Assembly: GCA_019241085.1 (NCBI GenBank)
Contig: JAFAXH010000155.1
Coordinates: forward strand, 1-37,749
DNA length: 37,749 nucleotides
Direction: 5' to 3'
Source: Verrucomicrobiota bacterium
GTDB taxonomy: Bacteria; Verrucomicrobiota; Verrucomicrobiia; Chthoniobacterales; SZAS-18
The notes beneath the pieces were generated by a model that worked only from the letters and a program-made list of their open reading frames with translations, was not told the origin of the DNA and ran no database searches. The translations under genes were made by a program, and so were the position numbers. This document shows, piece by piece, positions 32,671 through 37,749 of the stretch. The stretch's first letter is position 1, and each line of letters begins with the position of its first letter.

Positions 32671-33414
32671 ATGAGCGCAGCTCCCTCCTCGGCGAAACCA
32701 ACCGCGCTGGTCACCGGCGCGAACAAAGGCATCGGGCACGAGATCGCGCGGCAACTCGCGCGACGCGGCTGGCGCGTTTTTCTCGGCGCGCGCGATCCGC
32801 AGCGAGGCCGGGAGGCGGCGGCAAAATTGGCGCAGGAAGCGGCCGACGGCGGCAGCGTGGAATTTCTCGCCATCGACGTGTCCGAGCCGGCGTCGATTGC
32901 GCGCGCCGCGGAAGATTTGCAGACACGCACCGACGGCGGCGCGCTCGACGTGCTCGTCAACAACGCGGCGATCCTGGAGGACGCGGATCAAAAACAATCG
33001 ATCCTCGAAATCGCGCCCGCGCTGCTCCAAAAAACGCTGGAGACAAACCTCTTTGGCGCGTTGCGTCTGACGCAGGCGCTCGCCCCGGCCCTGGCAAAAA
33101 GCGGACGCGGCGGGCGCGTCATCAACCTTTCCAGCGGCCTCGGGCAGTTGAGCGAGATGGACAGCGCCTACCCGGCGTATTCGATTTCCAAAACGGCGCT
33201 GAACGCGTTGACGCGGCAGTTCGCCGGCGCATTGAAATCTCAAAAAATTTCGGTCAACACGATGTGCCCCGGCTGGGTGCGCACCGACATGGGCGGAGCC
33301 AACGCGACGCGCACGGTGGAGCAGGGCGCCGACACCGCCGTCTGGCTGGCGACGGAAGCGCCGGCGGAGTTGACCGGCGAATTTCTGCGCGACCGGAAAC
33401 AGATTCCCTGGTGA
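32671..33414 (+). CDS. Short-chain dehydrogenase/reductase
   Basis: A 247-residue NAD(P)-dependent classical SDR. The cofactor loop 'LVTGANKGIGHEIA' (about 13-26), 'DVLVNNAAI' for the adenine ring, the catalytic Ser in 'INLSSGLGQLS' and the YxxxK in 'YPAYSISKTALNAL' are in place. 'CPGWVRTDMGG' follows. An Arg in 'FLGARDPQRG' near the end of the second strand favours NADPH. The substrate is unknown; carbonyl reductase-like proteins have the 'NKGIG' form. It may be expressed from its own -10 box with a leaderless transcript. The next gene (peroxiredoxin) begins 33 bases after its stop on the same strand. Confidence 0.93.
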   Translation: MSAAPSSAKPTALVTGANKGIGHEIARQLARRGWRVFLGARDPQRGREAAAKLAQEAADGGSVEFLAIDVSEPASIARAAEDLQTRTDGGALDVLVNNAAILEDADQKQSILEIAPALLQKTLETNLFGALRLTQALAPALAKSGRGGRVINLSSGLGQLSEMDSAYPAYSISKTALNALTRQFAGALKSQKISVNTMCPGWVRTDMGGANATRTVEQGADTAVWLATEAPAELTGEFLRDRKQIPW

Positions 33415-33447
33415 AATCAAGCACAACGCTCAAACTCCCGAATCCCC

Positions 33448-34062
33448 ATGCCCGGCACCGACAACGCCAACGCACTGCCCGACGATCTTCCCGTGCCGAT
33501 TGACGACGGCGCGTGCGATCATTTGAAAGCCGGCGGCCTGGCGTTGCCGCGCGGCTTGGCGCTCGCCGCGACGGATGGCCGCAGCGTCGATCTCGCGACG
33601 CTCGCGGGGCAGACGGTGGTTTATTGTTATCCGCGCACCGGCGAGCCGGACAAAGGGTCGCCGGCGGGCTGGGACGAGATTCCCGGCGCGCGCGGCTGCA
33701 CGCCGGAAAGCTGCGCGTTTCGCGATCATTTTGCCGAGTTGCGCGCGCTCGGCGTCGATCAGCTTTTCGGCTTGAGCACGCAGGAAACGGACTATCAAAA
33801 AGAAGCCGCCGCGCGCCTGCGCCTGCCGTTTGCGTTGCTCAGCGACGCCGACCTGCGTTTCGTCACGGCGCTGCGTTTGCCGACGTTTGCAACCGCCGGC
33901 ATGACATTGGTCAAACGCCTGACGCTCGTGCTGCACGATGGCGTGATGCAGCACTGTTTCTATCCGGTGTTCCCGCCGGACCAGCACGCCGGAGAAGTCG
34001 TCGCGTGGTTCAGGCAGAAAGCGGCGCGGGGCCGTCTTGCCCCGGTTTCAGAACAACCTTGA
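33448..34062 (+). CDS. Peroxiredoxin/AhpC-TSA-type redoxin
   Basis: The 204 residues have a thioredoxin-fold with '[20 protein letters not shown]', then '[18 protein letters not shown]', placing the peroxidatic Cys84 and a second Cys89 five residues on, the PrxQ/BCP pattern (CTxxxC). A long insertion ('[16 protein letters not shown]') precedes the first cysteine, which is a known variant. It should reduce peroxides in the cytoplasm. The C-terminal part '[12 protein letters not shown]'-like region (at '[17 protein letters not shown]') is the usual close. The stop at 34062 lies 53 bases inside the C-terminal coding region of the opposite-strand dehydrogenase, so the two genes overlap tail to tail. 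Confidence 0.9.
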   Translation: MPGTDNANALPDDLPVPIDDGACDHLKAGGLALPRGLALAATDGRSVDLATLAGQTVVYCYPRTGEPDKGSPAGWDEIPGARGCTPESCAFRDHFAELRALGVDQLFGLSTQETDYQKEAAARLRLPFALLSDADLRFVTALRLPTFATAGMTLVKRLTLVLHDGVMQHCFYPVFPPDQHAGEVVAWFRQKAARGRLAPVSEQP

Positions 34063-35212
34063 TGCACTGGTCCTCTTTCTTGCTGAAAACCTTGTAAGCC
34101 TCGGGCGCCTGCGTGAGCGGGAAACGGTGCGTGATGAGCCGCGTCGGATCGATCTCGCCGCGCTCGATGCGTTCGGTCAGCGGCTGGAGATATTTGTGGA
34201 CGTGCGTCTGGCCCATTTTGAAAGTCAGCCCTTTGGCAAAGGCCGAGCCGAACGGAATTTTGTCGAGCAATCCGCCATAGACGCCGGGAATGGAAACGGT
34301 GCCGGCTTTGCGACAAGCCTGGATGCACTGGCGCAAGACGTTGGGCCGGTCGGTGGCGAGATAGAGCGCGGCCTTCACGCGGTCATAGACGTTGCCGACA
34401 TCCGTGCCGTGCGCCTCCATGCCGACGGCGTCCATGCACGAGTCCGGGCCGCGTCCGCCAGTCATTTCGCGCAGGGCGTCGGTGAGGTTTTCCACTTTGG
34501 AAAAATCGAGCGTTTCCGCGCCGCCCCACTCGCGCGCGAGGGCGAGGCGCTCGGGGACTTCGTCGATGGCGATGACACGTTCGGCGCCGAGCAACTTCGC
34601 GCTGTGGATCGCGAATTGCCCGACCGGACCCGCGCCCCAGATCGCGACGGTGTCGCCGGGCTGGATGTTGCAATTCTCCGCCGCCATGTAGCCGGTGGGG
34701 AAAATGTCCGTGAGAAAGAGCACCTGCTCGTCGGCGAGATGCGCGGGGATTTTGAACGGCCCGACATCGGCAAACGGCACGCGCACGTATTCCGCCTGCC
34801 CGCCCGCGTAGCCGCCGAATAGGTGCGAGTAGCCGAAGAGCGCCGAGGGCGTGAAGCCGTAGAGTTTTTCCGCCAGGGCGCCGTTGGGATTGGAATTATC
34901 GCAGCAGCTCCAAAATTGATTTTCACAAAACCAGCAGTGCCCGCAGGCGATGGTGAAGGGCACGATCACGCGATCGCCTTTTTTTAGATTGGTGACCTTC
35001 GCACCGAGTTCGACGACTTCGCCCATGAACTCGTGGCCGAGCACGTCGCCCGCCTGCATGGTTGGGATGTAGCCGTCGTAAAGGTGCAGGTCCGAGCCGC
35101 AAATCGCGGTGGAGGTGATTTTGAGGATGGCATCGCGCGGATCGAGGATTTCGGGGTCGGGGACGTTGTCAACGCGCACGTCGTATTTGCCGTGCCAGGC
35201 GAGGGCTTTCAT
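34010..35212 (-). CDS. Zinc-dependent alcohol dehydrogenase (MDR family, formaldehyde dehydrogenase-like)
   Basis: A 400-residue medium-chain dehydrogenase. The catalytic zinc ligands are Cys in '[10 protein letters not shown]' and His/Glu in 'VLGHEFMGE'. A structural-zinc-like cysteine set is '[15 protein letters not shown]'. The NAD fold is at '[20 protein letters not shown]'. The start at 35212 ([14 protein letters not shown]) is the family's usual beginning; the frame upstream to 35740 is out-of-phase sequence of rdgB. It resembles glutathione-independent formaldehyde dehydrogenases or other zinc-alcohol dehydrogenases with '[17 protein letters not shown]'. The C-terminus '[19 protein letters not shown]' overlaps the peroxiredoxin gene on the other strand. 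It is 40 bases downstream of rdgB and probably in one operon. Confidence 0.9.
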   Translation of the reverse strand: MKALAWHGKYDVRVDNVPDPEILDPRDAILKITSTAICGSDLHLYDGYIPTMQAGDVLGHEFMGEVVELGAKVTNLKKGDRVIVPFTIACGHCWFCENQFWSCCDNSNPNGALAEKLYGFTPSALFGYSHLFGGYAGGQAEYVRVPFADVGPFKIPAHLADEQVLFLTDIFPTGYMAAENCNIQPGDTVAIWGAGPVGQFAIHSAKLLGAERVIAIDEVPERLALAREWGGAETLDFSKVENLTDALREMTGGRGPDSCMDAVGMEAHGTDVGNVYDRVKAALYLATDRPNVLRQCIQACRKAGTVSIPGVYGGLLDKIPFGSAFAKGLTFKMGQTHVHKYLQPLTERIERGEIDPTRLITHRFPLTQAPEAYKVFSKKEDQCIKVVLKPGQDGPAPLSA

Positions 35213-35252
35213 ATGGTGAAAGTCCAGTTCGGCGCGCGGGGCGGCGCCAGAC

Positions 35253-35879
35253 TCAAATAAAACCGCGGAGAAACGCGACCGCTTTCGCCAGCGCCGCGCC
35301 GCGGTGGCTGAGTCGATGTTTCGTCTCCGCGGGCAGTTCGCCAAACGTTTGCGTGAAGCCGACCGGCACGAACAACGGATCGTAGCCAAAGCCGCCGCTG
35401 CCGCGTTCCTCGGGCACGAGGCAGCCTTCCACGGCGCCGTCGAATCCGGCGAGCCATTGGCCGCCGCGCGCGACGGCGATGTGCGCGCGGAACCGCGCCG
35501 CGGGCCGGGCGTGCAGCACGCCGAGGCGAGTGAGTTCCGCGCGGAGTTTTTGCCGATTCGCCGCGTCGCCGGAATTGCCGCTCGCGCCGGTTTCCAGCGC
35601 CGCGTAGCGCGCGCTATGAACGCCGGGCGCGCCGCCGAGCGCATCGACTTCCAGACCGCTGTCGTCGGCGAGCACGAAGGTCTGCGTTTCGCCGAGCCGG
35701 GCCGAGGCGGCGACGGCTTTGAGCGCGGCGTTTTCCGCAAACGTCGTGCCGGTTTCCTCGACCTCGGGAAAATCGGGATGCGCGGAAAGGTCGGCGACTT
35801 CCCAACCGCCGCCGAGAATGGCGCGGAATTCGGTGGTCTTGTGCGCGTTGCGGGTTGCGAGAAGGATTTTTTGGGCCAC
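35253..35879 (-). CDS. rdgB: Non-canonical purine NTP pyrophosphatase (RdgB/HAM1)
   Basis: This house-cleaning enzyme hydrolyses dITP, ITP and XTP to monophosphates. From a GTG at 35879 ([18 protein letters not shown]) the protein has 208 residues, close to the usual 195-205. Catalytic features are 'LATRNAHK', '[19 protein letters not shown]', '[10 protein letters not shown]' and 'RLSHRGAAL'. A TTG at 35927 also opens the frame, but the extra 16 residues ([16 protein letters not shown]) come from palindrome K. The GTG itself lies in the outer arm of K (GCCACGGATG), so the repeat appears to supply the start. The zinc dehydrogenase follows after 40 bases. Confidence 0.93.
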   Translation of the reverse strand: MAQKILLATRNAHKTTEFRAILGGGWEVADLSAHPDFPEVEETGTTFAENAALKAVAASARLGETQTFVLADDSGLEVDALGGAPGVHSARYAALETGASGNSGDAANRQKLRAELTRLGVLHARPAARFRAHIAVARGGQWLAGFDGAVEGCLVPEERGSGGFGYDPLFVPVGFTQTFGELPAETKHRLSHRGAALAKAVAFLRGFI

Positions 35880-36059
35880 GGATGAAACGCGGATTTTTTT
35901 TGGAGAAGACAGAATTACAGAATTCAACAGAATTACGGGAGAATGGAATCCTGGTGGGTTCCAAAGTGAACTCCGCCAGCTTTAAATTCTGTTTAATTCT
36001 GTAATTCTGTCTGAAAAACCTCCGGACTCATCCGCGTTTCCTCCGCGTCCATCCGTGGC
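35875..36059. repeat. Composite word palindrome K between rdgB and leuS
   Basis: Inner arms 35907-35934 and 35985-36012 (words ACAGAATT, ACAGAATTCA, ACAGAATTA) match at 27 of 28. Outer elements are a 10-bp pair GCCACGGATG (35875-35884)/CATCCGTGGC (36050-36059) and a 10-bp pair AAACGCGGAT (35885-35894)/ATCCGCGTTT (36030-36039). The words of the inner arm match those of J. The spacer (35935-35984) contains no gene. It separates divergent rdgB and leuS, so it must include or adjoin both promoters. Confidence 0.9.
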
Positions 36060-36081
36060 TTCTTATTATTACTTCACCGAC

Positions 36082-37749
36082 ATGAGCAGCGAAAAGCGCA
36101 AACCGTATCCGTTCGACGAGATCGAGCCGCGGTGGCAAAAATTCTGGGCCGAGCACGCGACCTTCCGTGCGCCGAATCCGGGCGACGCGGACTTCGATCC
36201 GGCCAAGCCGAAATTTTACGTGCTCGACATGTTCCCGTATCCGAGCGGCAGCGGACTGCACGTGGGGCATCCGGAAGGCTACACGGCGACGGACATCATT
36301 TCGCGCCAGCGTCGGATGCGCGGCTTCAACGTCCTGCACCCGATGGGCTGGGACGCGTTTGGCCTGCCCGCGGAGCAATACGCGGTGAAAACCGGCCAGC
36401 ATCCGCGCGTGACGACGGAGGCGAACGTCGCCAAGTTCAAGGAACAACTCACGCGGCTGGGCTTCGATTACGACTGGCCACGGCGCGAGGTGAACACGAC
36501 GGACCCGGCGTTTTTCAAATGGACGCAGTGGATTTTTTTGCTGCTCTACAATTCGTGGTTTAATCCGGCGACGAACCGCGCGGAAGCCATCGAGACTTAT
36601 CCTGGCGAAGACAAAGACAGCGTGCGCCTCGCGTATGTCGCCGAGGCGCCGGTGAATTGGTGTCCCGCGCTCGGCACCGTGCTGGCGAACGAGGAAGTCA
36701 TCGACGGCAAAAGCGAGGTCGGCGGCTTCCCCGTCGAGCGCCGGCCGATGCGCCAATGGATGCTGCGCATCACCGCGTATGCGCAACGGCTCATCGACGA
36801 ACTCGACGGGCTGGATTGGCCGGAGTCGATCAAGCTTTTGCAAAAAAACTGGATCGGCCGCAGCGAAGGCGCGCGGGTGAAGTTCGCGGTCGCGGATTCC
36901 GCGGATCACGACGAGATCGAAGTCTTCACCACGCGGCCCGACACGCTCTTTGGCGCGACCTACATGGTGCTCTCGCCGGAGCATCCGCTGGTGGAAAAAT
37001 TGACGACGCCGGCGCAACGCGAAGCGGTGGAAGAATATCGCGTCGCAGTCGCGCGTAAATCGGACTTGGAACGCACCGATCTGGCGAAGGAAAAAACCGG
37101 CGTCTTCATCGGCGCGTTCGCCGTGAATCCGGTGAACAACGAGCGCATTCCCATTTGGATTGCCGACTACGTGCTGATGGGCTACGGCACCGGCGCGATC
37201 ATGGCCGTGCCAGCGCACGACGAGCGGGATTTTGAATTTGCGAAGAAGTTCAATTTGCCGATCCGCCAAGTTGTTAGTGCGGATAGCGAACCGGGAACAA
37301 TCGACGATACCAACTATTTTACTGGTTCGGGTCAAATGGCCTATGTTGGCGAAGGCACTGCCACTGGCTCCGATTTTCTCAACGATCTGCCCACACCCGA
37401 GGCAAAAAGGAAAATCACTGCGTGGCTTGAAGAGCGCAGAGTCGGCAAGAAGACGATCAATTTCAAACTACGCGACTGGCTTTTCTCGCGGCAGCGTTAC
37501 TGGGGCGAGCCGTTTCCGATCATCTGGGAAAATGGCCGGCATGCCGTGTTGCCCGAAAGCGAACTGCCAGTCGAACCGCCGGCGCTGGAAGATTTCAAAC
37601 CGACCGGCACCGCCGAGCCGCCGCTGGCGAAAGCTGTGGATTGGGTGCGTTACTCCGAACCCGCGCGACGCGAGACGAACACGATGCCGCAATGGGCCGG
37701 ATCGAGTTGGTATTACCTGCGCTTTTGCGATCCGAAAAACCGTGTGCGG
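36082..37749 (+). CDS. leuS: Leucyl-tRNA synthetase, 5' part (truncated by window end)
   Basis: The class Ia synthetase attaches leucine to tRNA-Leu. The first 556 codons are present. '[20 protein letters not shown]' (about 52-71) is the HIGH-type ATP motif (HVGH), '[14 protein letters not shown]' is invariant in LeuRS, the CP1 editing domain spans about 225-420 with '[20 protein letters not shown]' and '[21 protein letters not shown]', and '[18 protein letters not shown]' and '[11 protein letters not shown]' precede the missing KMSKS. The frame continues to the last base. The start ATG at 36082 matches the family. A stretch of about 200 bases near 37260-37460 has visibly lower G+C than the rest. 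It is divergent from rdgB across palindrome K. Confidence 0.96.
   Translation, partial: MSSEKRKPYPFDEIEPRWQKFWAEHATFRAPNPGDADFDPAKPKFYVLDMFPYPSGSGLHVGHPEGYTATDIISRQRRMRGFNVLHPMGWDAFGLPAEQYAVKTGQHPRVTTEANVAKFKEQLTRLGFDYDWPRREVNTTDPAFFKWTQWIFLLLYNSWFNPATNRAEAIETYPGEDKDSVRLAYVAEAPVNWCPALGTVLANEEVIDGKSEVGGFPVERRPMRQWMLRITAYAQRLIDELDGLDWPESIKLLQKNWIGRSEGARVKFAVADSADHDEIEVFTTRPDTLFGATYMVLSPEHPLVEKLTTPAQREAVEEYRVAVARKSDLERTDLAKEKTGVFIGAFAVNPVNNERIPIWIADYVLMGYGTGAIMAVPAHDERDFEFAKKFNLPIRQVVSADSEPGTIDDTNYFTGSGQMAYVGEGTATGSDFLNDLPTPEAKRKITAWLEERRVGKKTINFKLRDWLFSRQRYWGEPFPIIWENGRHAVLPESELPVEPPALEDFKPTGTAEPPLAKAVDWVRYSEPARRETNTMPQWAGSSWYYLRFCDPKNRVR

Noticed and set aside
35882-35927. RdgB start at the TTG 35927
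   Set aside because: The additional residues are encoded by palindrome K words and precede the conserved KILLATRN; the GTG at 35879 is better.

Overview
This is a G+C-rich bacterial chromosome window with dense, ordinary coding and no rRNA, tRNA, CRISPR array, integrase or transposase that I can see. The best guess for the organism is a member of the Verrucomicrobiota. The grounds are a pilM-N-O-P-like set resembling the Akkermansia Amuc_1098-1102 type, a separate secretin, a non-classical (type B) succinate dehydrogenase, an exosortase-type CAAX protease, and almost no Shine-Dalgarno sequences upstream of starts. This is inference from gene content; no phylogenetic marker was computed.

Layout. 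1-0.7 kb: C-terminus of a secretin, then two hairpins and leuB (0.8-2.0 kb). 2.0-6.0 kb, minus strand: sdhC-sdhA-orf72-sdhB, with a near-consensus sigma70 promoter. 6.0-9.2 kb, minus strand: CAAX protease, a 51-residue small protein, NAD synthetase and a CoA-binding protein. 9.3-13.9 kb, plus strand: a small membrane protein, an aminoglycoside-phosphotransferase-fold kinase, and pilM/N/O/P-like genes. 13.9-19.8 kb, minus strand: a sugar-nucleotidyltransferase, an aminotransferase with an Lrp/AsnC regulator, 6-phosphofructokinase, a D,D-carboxypeptidase and a DUF309 protein. 19.9-26.5 kb, plus strand: two CNNM/CorC-like proteins, then an AMP-forming ligase translationally coupled to an exported phosphodiesterase. 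26.5-27.4 kb, minus strand: a DUF58 protein. 27.6-34.1 kb, plus strand: two exported proteins, a TerB-ABCG fusion transporter, an SDR and a peroxiredoxin. 34.0-35.9 kb, minus strand: a zinc alcohol dehydrogenase and RdgB. 36.1 kb to the end: 5' part of leuS.

The most unusual content lies between genes. At least ten intergenic or gene-edge sites carry arrays of a short word (mostly 7 nt, also 6, 8 and about 8-10 nt) repeated in strict phase. In most of them the array appears twice as inverted arms around an unrelated spacer. Three consecutive intergenic regions (15.9, 16.6 and 17.9 kb) carry related heptad versions. The arrays touch start or stop codons and sometimes encode protein termini. 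They resemble the cyanobacterial short tandemly repeated repetitive (STRR) heptamers in having 7-nt words, but here they are arranged as large palindromes. A different palindromic repeat (27.5 kb, perfect 28-bp arms) and a pair of 21-bp palindromes (21.46-21.51 kb) add to this. No gap between genes exceeds 300 bases once starts are corrected.
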